Source of the DNA: Halanaerobium sp.
GTDB taxonomy: Bacteria > Bacillota > Halanaerobiia > Halanaerobiales > Halanaerobiaceae
NCBI GenBank assembly: GCA_003070825.1
Contig: QBLP01000055.1
Span: 1 to 13,805 of the forward strand
DNA: 13,805 nt
Direction: 5' to 3'
Every line of letters begins with the position of its first letter. The stretch's first letter is position 1. Both the position numbers and the translations under genes were made by a program. This document shows, piece by piece, positions 6,962 to 13,805 of the stretch. Under the pieces are notes generated by a model. The model did no database searches. It worked only from the letters and a program-made list of their open reading frames with translations, and was not told the DNA's origin.

Positions 6962-7975
6962 ATGCCTTTTAAGGACCAATTAACAATGGATTTAAAGAAA
7001 TATATTAGAGATAGAGATTTTATGGTTAAAACAGGGATTAGTCGGCGGGCTGAATTAAACTTCTTAGCCCAGGGTGAATATAATATTAACTATTTAATTG
7101 AAGATGAGGATGAAAAATATGTACTGAGGGTTAATCTCGGCAGTCAGATAAACCTTGATGATTAGATAGGATACGAGTTTTCTGCCCTGCAGAAACTTGC
7201 ACCTTCTGGAGTAACTCCAAGGCCTTTTTATTTAGATCAATCAAAAGAAAAAATAGACTATGGACTACTTTTGATGGAATATTTACCGGGGAGACATTTA
7301 GATTATCAGAAAGATTTAAAGGCAGCTGCTAAGGTTTTTGCTAAGATTCATAAATTAGATACGGCTGGAACTGAAAGGTTGATTAGAGAAGAAAAACCAC
7401 TTACAGCTATCTGGAATGAGTGTGATTCACTTTTAGATAGCTATTTTGATTCTGAGCTGGGAGATTCTAAAATCAAAAAATTCCTATTAAAAATGAAAGC
7501 TGACCTGGCTGAAAAAAAAGAACAGGAATCAGAATTAATGTCTTTTTTTCCTGAAGCAATAGTTAATACAGAGGTTAATTCAAATAATTTTTTAATTAAT
7601 GATAAATTTGATCTTGCTTATCTGGTAGACTGGGAAAAGCCATTAGTTACCACCCCTCTGCAGGATTTAAGTCATTTTATGGTGCCGACAACTACCCTCT
7701 GGAAAAGCAATTTTATTTTCAACCAGGGAGAAGAAGAGGAATTTTTACATCATTACCTCAAAGAAAGAAAAATGGATTCGAGATATCATGAAGTAAAGGC
7801 TGCTTTAAAGCTTTTTAATCAGTTTTCAGCAATGAGAGGAATTTCCTGGTCGGCGATGGCCTGGGTGGAATATCAGACTACTGAGCGAGAAATTAAAAAT
7901 AAGGATACTTTTGAGACAATGGACAGTTATTTAAGACTGGATTTTCTAGAAATGCTTTTTCCAGATCTTGATTAA
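6962..7975 (+). pseudogene. APH-fold phosphotransferase interrupted by an in-frame TAG
   Basis: From ATG 6962 (SD ggagg at 6949-6953, 8-base spacer) the frame runs 67 codons to TAG at 7163-7165 and then continues open in the same frame to TAA at 7975, for about 337 residues in all. Homology flows across the stop: before it, LAQGEYNINYLI (nucleotide loop) and YVLRVNLGSQ; after it, YEFSALQKLAPSGVTPRPF, GLLLMEYLPGR, then NTEVNSNNFLIN and LVDWEKP, the equivalents of the catalytic and metal loops of aminoglycoside/choline-kinase folds. A Gln codon CAG at the TAG position would restore it, needing one base change. The usual HGD catalytic motif appears as NTE, which may be natural to this subfamily. 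Fragment 7271-7975 could start at an internal ATG but would lack the nucleotide-binding lobe. Substrate unknown. Confidence 0.8.
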
Positions 7976-8035
7976 TAAAAATTTTAGGATAAATTTAATT
8001 TTAGAATTGGATAGTTAGAATTGTGGGGTGAAAGA

Positions 8036-8314
8036 ATGAATTCATTATCAGAAGGGGATAAAAGAAATTTAATTGTAAGGCTGAGGCGGATTGAAGGTCA
8101 GGTTAGAGGTCTGCAGCGGATGATTGATGAAGAAAAATACTGTGTAGACATTTTAACTCAGATCAATGCCTGCCGGGGAGCTTTAAAAAAAGTAGCTCTT
8201 AAAGTTTTAGACCGTCATGTTAATGGCTGTGTAAAAAATGCTATTTCTCAGGAAGATGGAGAAGAAGAGATCATAGCAGAGCTGATGGATGTCATAGACA
8301 AATTTAGTGATTAA
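8036..8314 (+). CDS. csoR: CsoR/RcnR-family metal-sensing transcriptional repressor
   Basis: A 92-residue all-helical DUF156 repressor. The DNA-contacting N-terminal helix motif LRRIEGQVRGLQRMI is at residues 16-30. With the start at ATG 8036, the Cu(I) ligands fall at C36, H61 and C65, with Y35 next to the first; these are the same positions as in Mycobacterium tuberculosis CsoR. The His ligand argues for copper sensing and against the persulfide sensor CstR, which lacks it. An in-frame TTG at 8021 would add five residues; ATG is preferred because the SD-like ggggtga (8025-8031) lies between the two and because of the residue register. No copper exporter or chaperone gene adjoins it, so its target is elsewhere. 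It ends in its own terminator. Confidence 0.92.
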   Translation: MNSLSEGDKRNLIVRLRRIEGQVRGLQRMIDEEKYCVDILTQINACRGALKKVALKVLDRHVNGCVKNAISQEDGEEEIIAELMDVIDKFSD

Positions 8315-8320
8315 ATTTAT

Positions 8321-8344
8321 CCCTGCTTCTGGCGGGGTTTTTTT
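8321..8344 (+). terminator. Rho-independent terminator after csoR
   Basis: Stem ccctgc (8321-8326) with gcgggg (8332-8337), one T-G wobble, loop ttctg, followed by seven T (8338-8344). The SD of the next gene starts at the following base, so the elyC-like gene relies on a separate promoter or on read-through. Confidence 0.9.
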
Positions 8345-8356
8345 GAGGAGGAAATT

Positions 8357-9115
8357 ATGTTAGCATTAGAAAAAATTATTGCTTCTTTAATTATGCCGCC
8401 GGGATTATTTGTATTAATCTTATTTATCCTGACTGTTTACTTATTCAAAAAATCAGAATCTAAGCTGATAAAACTTTTAGCTCTATTTATGCTCCTGCTG
8501 TTTTTTCTGCTTTCAACTGCCGCGGGGGTTCAGCTGCTGCTTCATCCGCTGGAAAACTATGCAGAGAAAATATCAGTTAATGCTTTTGAAAGACATCCAA
8601 TAGTTGTTCTCGGAGGTGGCCTCAATTATTATTCCCGGGAAGAAGCTAAACCTTCCCTGCACAGTATGCAGAGATTAGTTAAGGGCTATCAACTTCACCG
8701 ACGACTAAATACACCTCTGATTTATTCCGGGGGAGTTGCTATTGGCCAGGAGACAATCTCCGAAGCCGATGCTGCAGCAGAATTTTTGGAAAAACTGGGG
8801 ATGGAAAAAGAATTTTATATAAGTGAAGACAGAGCCCAAACAACTTTTGAAAACGCAGCTTATTTAAAAAAATGGATTGATGAAAATGAAATTGAAAAAG
8901 TTTATCTTGTTACTTCAGCCTATCATACCCTGCGCTCAGCAGCTGTTTTTAAAGCTCAAAATATTAATTTTTTAGTAGTCCATTCAGGGTTTATCTATGA
9001 CCACCAATTTAGCTGGCTTGATTATCTCCCCAATCGAGGGGCACTGACAGCTAATCTATCTGCACTGCATGAATGGGTCGGCTTAGTCTGGTATTATATT
9101 AGGGGGCGAATATAG
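8357..9115 (+). CDS. ElyC/SanA/YdcF-family DUF218 membrane protein
   Basis: A 252-residue protein with two N-terminal membrane helices (about 15-30 and 38-62) and a DUF218 domain (about 80-230), the architecture of ElyC. ElyC in E. coli affects lipid-carrier and peptidoglycan metabolism, but the reaction is not known, and other DUF218 members differ. Motifs: VLGGGLN at 84-90, YSGG at 123-126, SEAD at 135-138, TTFENA at 162-167 and TSAYH at 186-190, the last carrying the conserved His. By topology the DUF218 domain should lie outside the membrane. ATG with SD gaggagg at 8345-8351, 5 bases away and directly after the csoR terminator T run. Stop TAG. Confidence 0.87.
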   Translation: MLALEKIIASLIMPPGLFVLILFILTVYLFKKSESKLIKLLALFMLLLFFLLSTAAGVQLLLHPLENYAEKISVNAFERHPIVVLGGGLNYYSREEAKPSLHSMQRLVKGYQLHRRLNTPLIYSGGVAIGQETISEADAAAEFLEKLGMEKEFYISEDRAQTTFENAAYLKKWIDENEIEKVYLVTSAYHTLRSAAVFKAQNINFLVVHSGFIYDHQFSWLDYLPNRGALTANLSALHEWVGLVWYYIRGRI

Positions 9116-9160
9116 TTAATTAGAGTAAATTTTACTGTTTAAGCAACTTATAATTAACTC

Positions 9161-9189
9161 TGAGCAAATTATTTTGAATTAATTGCTCA
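9161..9189 (+). terminator. Weak hairpin downstream of the ElyC-like gene
   Basis: tgagcaa (9161-9167) pairs perfectly with ttgctca (9183-9189) around an AT-rich loop, 45 bases after the stop codon. Only a short, interrupted T run follows, so termination would be inefficient. The rest of 9116-9297 holds no reading frame I can recognise; a TATAAA at 9224-9229 lacks a convincing -35. Confidence 0.35.
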
Positions 9190-9297
9190 ACTTTAATGAT
9201 ATTTTAAACTTTTTCTGATAAACTATAAATGTATCTTAGAGAGAGTATTTAAAATTTAAGAGCAGAGAGTAATCAAATCTCTTTTTAAGTTAATTAA

Positions 9298-10047
9298 GAA
9301 GTTATAGCTGTTACTGACCATGATAATATGACTTCTGTTAAGGAAGTAGAGAAACTGGGCCGGCAAAAGGGACTTAAAGTTGTTCCGGGTATTGAAATTT
9401 CTACTTATAGAGGAGAAGCAGAATATCATATTTTAGGTTATTTTGTTGACCCTGAAAATGATGCCCTACTTGGTTTAACAGAAGCTATTTTGGATTCTAG
9501 AGTTGAAAGAACTCATAAAATGATAGAAAAATTATCTGAGTTGGGTTATCCATTAGAATTTGCAGATGTCAAAAAATATGCCACTGGAGTTAGTCTGGGT
9601 CGGCCGCATGTAGCTAGAGCAATGGTTGATAAAGGTTATATAGAAGAGATTGGTGACGCTTTTACTGAAGAATTTATTGCAGGTGGTGGAAAAGCATATG
9701 TGGAAAAGAAAAATGTACTGCCTGTTGAAGCAATAGAGGTTATTTTAAAAGCAGGCGGAATTCCTGTAATTGCCCACCCTTATATTATCAATCACGGAGA
9801 GGCTCTGGACAAAGAAGAAATAGCTCGTTTAAAAAATCTTGGTCTGAAAGGTGTTGAAGTTTATCAGACCAAACATAATGAAAAGATTACAAAAAAATAT
9901 AAACAGATAGCAGAGGAACTTGATCTTTTAATAACCGGTGGTTCTGATTACCACGGAGAGAACTCACCTGGAATTTTACCCGGAGACAGAGGAATGACTG
10001 AAGCTGAATTTGAAAAGCTGGAAAGTTATGCCCATTCTGTGCTATAA
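9298..10047 (+). pseudogene. PHP-domain phosphoesterase lacking its N-terminal metal motif
   Basis: The frame opens just after TAA (9295-9297) with GAA and reads straight into VIAVTDHDN, a core PHP motif; the first available ATG (9328) is inside that motif and has no SD. From there 239 residues match the PHP family that includes the nucleotide phosphatase/RNase AM-like proteins: PGIEIS (residues 20-25), YHILGYF (33-39), IAHPYI, and GGSDYHG near the C-terminus. The missing part is the first 35 or so residues with the HxHTxxSDG metal-binding motif; no frame upstream encodes it. Without those ligands the trinuclear metal site is incomplete, so I expect no activity. A direct repeat aagtta (9287-9292 and 9299-9304) lies at the edge. 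Terminator at 10089. Confidence 0.8.
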
Positions 10048-10088
10048 TAAATATCAGTTATTCAATAGTAGCTGATCATTTTTAAGAT

Positions 10089-10115
10089 AAAGCCGGATTA
10101 AATTCCGGCTTTTTT
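10089..10115 (+). terminator. Rho-independent terminator after the PHP gene
   Basis: agccgga (10091-10097) pairs with tccggct (10104-10110), extended by A-T pairs at 10089-10090 with 10111-10112, loop of six bases, and a run of six T at 10110-10115. It separates the PHP gene from the icd-acnB operon. Confidence 0.92.
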
Positions 10116-10218
10116 CAAATGCAAATTATTAGTGAATTTGAGCTGCAGAGAGTTTTAAATACTGGGACAATATTATTTTATTATTTTAATAATCAAAAAG
10201 GAGTAGTGAGTAAAGAGA

Positions 10219-11226
10219 ATGCATAATGTAACAATGATTGCTGGAGATGGAATTGGACCTGAAATTTCGGAGGCAGTAGCAGAAATAATTGCCGCTGCAG
10301 GAGTTGAAATCAACTGGGAGAGGGTAGAAGCTGGTGCAGGAGTTATGGATAAATATGGCACCCCTCTGCCGGAGGAAGTCTTTAAATCGGTTAGGAAAAA
10401 CAAAGTAGCCCTAAAAGGTCCGATTACAACACCTGTAGGTAGTGGATTTAGAAGTGTTAATGTGGCTATCCGTAAAGAGTTAGATTTATATGCTAATGTG
10501 CGTCCGCTGAAGGTACATGCCAAAAAATTTGCCAAAGATGAAAATATTGATATGGTAGTATTTAGAGAAAACACCGAAGGACTTTATGTGGGTATTGAAC
10601 ATTATGTAGGGGACCAGGCGGCAGAAAGCATTAAAATTATCACCCGCAAGGCATCCCGCAAGATCACAGAAAGAGCTTTTGAATACGCAGTCCGGGAAGG
10701 CCGCAAAAAAGTAACTGCTGTGCATAAGGCCAACATTTTAAAGTTTAGTGATGGTCTCTTTTTAGAAGAAGCCCGCAAGGTTGCTGCCAAATATAAAAAG
10801 ACTCACCCTGAAATAGAATTTGATGATAAGATTGTAGATAATATGTGTATGCAGATGGTTCAGTATCCTGAAGAGTATGATGTGCTTGTAATGCCTAATT
10901 TATACGGGGATATTGTATCTGATTTAGGTGCTGGTTTAATTGGAGGTCTGGGACTTGCTCCAGGAATGAATCTTGGTGATGAGATTGCAGTTTTTGAAGC
11001 AGTTCACGGCAGTGCACCTGATATTGCCGGTCAGAACAAGGCAAATCCGGTAGCCCTCTTATTTTCAGCAGTTTTAATGCTTAAACATCTGAATGAGCTT
11101 GAGGCAGCAGCAAGAATAGAAAAAGCAACTTCTGCAGTTCTCAATCAAGGTGAAGTCTTAACAGGTGATTTAGGCGGCAGTGCCACAACTGATGAAATTA
11201 CTGAAGCAATTATTGCCGAACTATAA
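10219..11226 (+). CDS. icd: NAD-dependent isocitrate dehydrogenase
   Basis: Oxidative decarboxylation of isocitrate to 2-oxoglutarate in the cytoplasm. The 335-residue protein belongs to the isocitrate/isopropylmalate dehydrogenase family. Isocitrate specificity is indicated by S79, N81 and R85 in RSVNVAIRKEL, matching the Ser-Asn-Arg triad of ICDH in place of the hydrophobic isopropylmalate pocket. FRENTEGLYVG (115-125) supplies the catalytic Tyr123; the metal-binding Asp are in NLYGDIVSDLGAGL. Coenzyme: HGSAPDIAGQ at 263-272 has Asp268 and Ile269 where NADP enzymes have Lys and Tyr, so NAD is expected. Start MHNVTMIAGDGIGPE fits the family; the SD is poor, with aaggag (10198-10203) about 15 bases away and gtgag (10206-10210) nearer. 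Directly upstream of acnB, so the two supply 2-oxoglutarate for glutamate synthesis. Could be misannotated as leuB. Confidence 0.9.
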   Translation: MHNVTMIAGDGIGPEISEAVAEIIAAAGVEINWERVEAGAGVMDKYGTPLPEEVFKSVRKNKVALKGPITTPVGSGFRSVNVAIRKELDLYANVRPLKVHAKKFAKDENIDMVVFRENTEGLYVGIEHYVGDQAAESIKIITRKASRKITERAFEYAVREGRKKVTAVHKANILKFSDGLFLEEARKVAAKYKKTHPEIEFDDKIVDNMCMQMVQYPEEYDVLVMPNLYGDIVSDLGAGLIGGLGLAPGMNLGDEIAVFEAVHGSAPDIAGQNKANPVALLFSAVLMLKHLNELEAAARIEKATSAVLNQGEVLTGDLGGSATTDEITEAIIAEL

Positions 11227-11238
11227 TTAATATAAGCT

Positions 11239-11256
11239 TGCCCGGGATAGCGGGCA
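11239..11256 (+). other. Intercistronic hairpin between icd and acnB
   Basis: tgcccg (11239-11244) pairs with cgggca (11251-11256) around ggatag. No T run follows, so it is not a classical terminator. It lies 11 bases before the acnB SD (aggag, 11268-11272) and may protect the icd mRNA 3' end or tune acnB expression. Confidence 0.5.
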
Positions 11257-11281
11257 CTGGATAAGAGAGGAGAGATAGTTA

Positions 11282-13771
11282 ATGGAAGCTAAATTGGAAA
11301 ATTTATTGGACTGTTTGGAAGGATATAAGAAGAAGGCAGTAGAGAGAAAAAATGCTTATGGACTGGACCCCCGTCCACTGGAGGCTGAAGAGGTTGAATC
11401 TCTTTTTGCCGGACTTAAAGTAGAAGGACTAGAAAAGGAAACTTTTGAGATATTTAAAAAGGAACAGTTAGATCAGCTTGTATTAAGGCTTTTAAGGGAA
11501 GAGGTTAAGCGCGGAACTTTTCCTGCTTCTTATGCTAAGGCTGATGGACTGACTGAAATTATAAAAGAAGCAAAAATTAGAGAAAAAGAAAATCCATATC
11601 TATCTGCAGAGCAGGCTCTTGAACTGCTGGCAGAGATGAAGGGAGGAGCAGCTACCTCCAGTTTGATTGATCTTTTTGCGAAAGAAATTTATAGAGATAA
11701 AATTACTGAGATTTTAAAGGGAACTGTACTTGTTACTCAGGCAGATTTTGAGCAGCTTGAAGAACTGGCAGCAGAAAACCCTTATTTTAAGAAGAAAATT
11801 GATGAACTGATGCTGAGCTGGGCTTACAGAGATTTTGCAGAAAATTGGGAGCTTGCTGATCAATATCAGGGAGTTTCACTCCGGGTCGGTGATAATATTA
11901 CAACTGGTCATTTAAGTCCATCTAAAAACGCTAACAGCAGAACTGATCAACCCCGCCACGCTCAGTTTGTAATGGATGGTCGTGATGACGAAGAAAACCT
12001 GTGGGGACGTTTAAATAATTTAAAATCTAAAGCAGAAAAAACGGAAAGCGTCTTTTTCACAGCTGGAAAAGCTTTAGGTGAGGGATCTTCCCGTAAATCT
12101 GCTACTTATACCATGCAGCAGCTTTTAGGTGAACCGGTAAAAGGTGAACCTGAAAAGAAAAGAGGTGGGGTAGTAATTGCAAAAAGTTTTGCCCCTATTT
12201 TTAAAGAATCACTGGTGGCTTCGGGGATTCTACCGCTGGAAGCTGACACCACTGAAATTAAAGAGGGAGATAGTTTAAAAGTCAACTTAAATTCTAAAAA
12301 GCTGGTTGTTAATCCTGACTCAGAATCCGAATTTGAGCTGCAGATTAAACTGCCGATTGACTATAAAATGAAAAAGATCGCTGCCGGTGGAATGACTTAC
12401 TTTGATGCCGGTAATGAGCTGCAGACAATGGCTCTAAGTTACTGTCAGGAAAATGGAATTGAAACAGGCGGTGTAAAAACACCTGCTGAAGAAAATGTAG
12501 TTGAAGAAGAAACAAAGCCGGCTCAAACACTTGCCCAAAAAATTGTAGCCTACAATCGTCTTGATGGTAAGGATACAATTCTGCCGGGAGAAACAGCCCA
12601 GGTTAAAATGAGAGGTGCTTTTTCTCAGGATACAACCGGTGAGTGTCCTTCCAGTGCAGAAAGAGATACCCATAAATTTTTGCATGATTTTGTCACTGAG
12701 CGCGGTGGTGTCTGTCTGCAGACCGGAGAAGGAATTATTCATACTATAGGTAACCGTTTTGTCCTGCCGACTGATGTAATTGTTGGTGGGGATTCTCATA
12801 CCAGAACTCCACGGGGAATTTCTTTTCCAGCAGCCTCGGATATTGTAGCCGGGGTAATGAAATACGGTAAACAGGATTTAACCATGGACGAATCGGTTAA
12901 AGTTAAATTTACCGGTCAACCACCGGCAGGTATTACGGCGCGTGATTTAGTTTCTGCTCTGGTTGTTTATGCAGAAAAAACTGTTGGTAAAGATATTTAT
13001 AATGGAAGAATTATTGAGATGGAAGGTGTAGATTTCTTAACTTCAGATGAACGTTATATTTTAACAAATGCTGCAGCAGAAAGAAGTGCTTCTGCAGGAG
13101 TTGTACCTTCTGATCAGGCTACAGTAGAAACTATAAAGGAAAATCTGGAATATTTAAAATCTCGCCCTGATGCAGATTCTTCTCCTTCGGTCAAAAATAC
13201 TATTCAGGCAGTTGAGGAGTATCTGGAGGATCCTGTCTTATTTGCAGCTGATGAGGATGCAGAATATGCAGCTGAAATTATAATTCCTCTGGCAGAACTT
13301 TCCGAACCTCTGGTTGCTAAACCACATCATCCGGATAATGTAGCTCCTTTGAGTGAAGTTGAGGGAGAGCAAATTGATGAGGTTTATATCGGCAGCTGTG
13401 TCGGAGGAGACCTAAAAAGTATTCAGGAAGCAGCAGCAGTAATTTCCGGCCATCAGATTCCACAGGGTCTGAATGTGGTAGTTGGACCTGCCTCTCGTGA
13501 TATTTACGCGGAATTGATTGTAGATGGAACTATGGAAAGTCTTACTAGAGCTGGTGCAACAGTGATTATGCCCGGCTGTGGTTTATGTATGGGAAATAAG
13601 CGCCGCATTGGTTCAGGTGCCGCAGCCTTTACTACCACCACCCGTAACTATCAGTCGCGGATTGGTCCATCAGATTCCCGCACCTATCTCGGCAGTGCCC
13701 GGGTAGCAGGTTGTGTGGCAGTTTTAGGTCATATTCCAAGTCCGGAGGAGTACTTTAAGTTATATAAATAA
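11282..13771 (+). CDS. acnB: Aconitase B with an internal in-frame deletion in the active-site region
   Basis: Family role: reversible citrate-isocitrate isomerisation through cis-aconitate, and often 2-methylisocitrate dehydration. Domain order is that of AcnB: HEAT-like domain (about 1-165), swivel domain with GDNITTGHLSP (about 202-212) and GEGSSRKSA, an acidic linker near 400, then the catalytic core. The [4Fe-4S] ligands are C706 (GSCVGGDL), C766 and C769 (PGCGLCMGN); GGDSHTR is at 502-508. The product is 829 residues against about 855-865 usually. The gap is at SQDTTG (448-453) followed directly by ECPSS: about 28 residues with the conserved CHT motif and the helix before it are absent. 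That segment holds the equivalent of the catalytic Asp/His pair, so activity is doubtful. ATG, SD aggag at 11268-11272. Second gene of the icd operon. Confidence 0.92.
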   Translation: MEAKLENLLDCLEGYKKKAVERKNAYGLDPRPLEAEEVESLFAGLKVEGLEKETFEIFKKEQLDQLVLRLLREEVKRGTFPASYAKADGLTEIIKEAKIREKENPYLSAEQALELLAEMKGGAATSSLIDLFAKEIYRDKITEILKGTVLVTQADFEQLEELAAENPYFKKKIDELMLSWAYRDFAENWELADQYQGVSLRVGDNITTGHLSPSKNANSRTDQPRHAQFVMDGRDDEENLWGRLNNLKSKAEKTESVFFTAGKALGEGSSRKSATYTMQQLLGEPVKGEPEKKRGGVVIAKSFAPIFKESLVASGILPLEADTTEIKEGDSLKVNLNSKKLVVNPDSESEFELQIKLPIDYKMKKIAAGGMTYFDAGNELQTMALSYCQENGIETGGVKTPAEENVVEEETKPAQTLAQKIVAYNRLDGKDTILPGETAQVKMRGAFSQDTTGECPSSAERDTHKFLHDFVTERGGVCLQTGEGIIHTIGNRFVLPTDVIVGGDSHTRTPRGISFPAASDIVAGVMKYGKQDLTMDESVKVKFTGQPPAGITARDLVSALVVYAEKTVGKDIYNGRIIEMEGVDFLTSDERYILTNAAAERSASAGVVPSDQATVETIKENLEYLKSRPDADSSPSVKNTIQAVEEYLEDPVLFAADEDAEYAAEIIIPLAELSEPLVAKPHHPDNVAPLSEVEGEQIDEVYIGSCVGGDLKSIQEAAAVISGHQIPQGLNVVVGPASRDIYAELIVDGTMESLTRAGATVIMPGCGLCMGNKRRIGSGAAAFTTTTRNYQSRIGPSDSRTYLGSARVAGCVAVLGHIPSPEEYFKLYK

Positions 13772-13800
13772 ATGTGCAGCTACCGTTTACAGGACCAATT
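13771..13800 (-). repeat. Copy B of the 30-bp inverted near-repeat, directly after acnB
   Basis: Read on the minus strand, this matches 776-805 at 26 of 30 bases. It begins at the last base of the acnB stop codon. The similarity may continue beyond the window edge, since 13801-13805 also partly match. Nothing else is recognisable in 13772-13805. Confidence 0.65.
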
Positions 13801-13805
13801 ATTTC

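Noticed and set aside
7163..7165. Pyrrolysine or programmed read-through at the amber codon
   Set aside because: No stimulatory stem or pyl gene is visible, the family has no catalytic need for an unusual residue there, and TAG is an ordinary stop in neighbouring genes.
10219..11226. 3-isopropylmalate dehydrogenase (leuB) for the dehydrogenase
   Set aside because: The Ser-Asn-Arg substrate triad (S79, N81, R85) and the acnB neighbour point to isocitrate; no leucine genes are nearby.
13772..13805. Short coding start after acnB (MCSYRLQDQLF...)
   Set aside because: No SD for it, and the same sequence occurs as the inverted non-coding repeat near pduO, where differences do not follow a coding pattern.

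Overview
The window looks like a chromosomal segment from an AT-rich anaerobic Firmicute, most likely of the Halanaerobiales (Halanaerobium-like). This rests on the base composition, AG-rich Shine-Dalgarno sites with several GTG/TTG starts, fairly acidic proteins and the gene mix: PduO adenosyltransferase, exported rhodanese, UMF1 transporter, NAD-type isocitrate dehydrogenase with AcnB. The taxon is an inference from memory of the families. All genes run on the + strand except one sulfurtransferase. I see no prophage, IS element, CRISPR array or RNA gene.

Layout. 1-41: terminator of an upstream gene. 123-734: a methyl-accepting chemotaxis protein reduced to its two ends. 820-1793: PduO-type cobalamin adenosyltransferase overlapping a DUF188 protein. 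1850-3118: UMF1-type MFS transporter. 3164-4051: zinc-dependent phospholipase C-like protein. 4076-4999 (-): exported two-domain rhodanese. 5178-6092: nucleoside hydrolase. 6082-6231: C-terminal scrap of a TIGR04283-type glycosyltransferase. 6258-6944: its usual partner, a TIGR04282/DUF2064 protein. 6962-7975: an APH-fold phosphotransferase broken by one in-frame TAG. 8036-8314: CsoR-family repressor with a strong terminator. 8357-9115: ElyC/SanA-type DUF218 membrane protein. 9298-10047: PHP phosphoesterase lacking its N-terminal metal motif. 10219-13771: NAD-isocitrate dehydrogenase and aconitase B, the citrate-to-2-oxoglutarate branch.

No new multi-gene system stands out. What is unusual is damage. 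The MCP and AcnB genes carry clean in-frame internal deletions, the PHP gene has lost its 5' end, a glycosyltransferase survives only as its 3' end, and a kinase has a single nonsense codon. The MCP and AcnB junctions fall where the two expected flanks share a short near-identical sequence, which points to microhomology-mediated deletion, either real genome erosion or template switching during whole-genome amplification. The AcnB deletion matters most: it removes the conserved CHT segment of the active site while leaving the Fe-S cysteines. The second unexplained signal is a 30-bp near-identical sequence present twice in opposite orientation, just before the pduO ribosome-binding site and just after the acnB stop.
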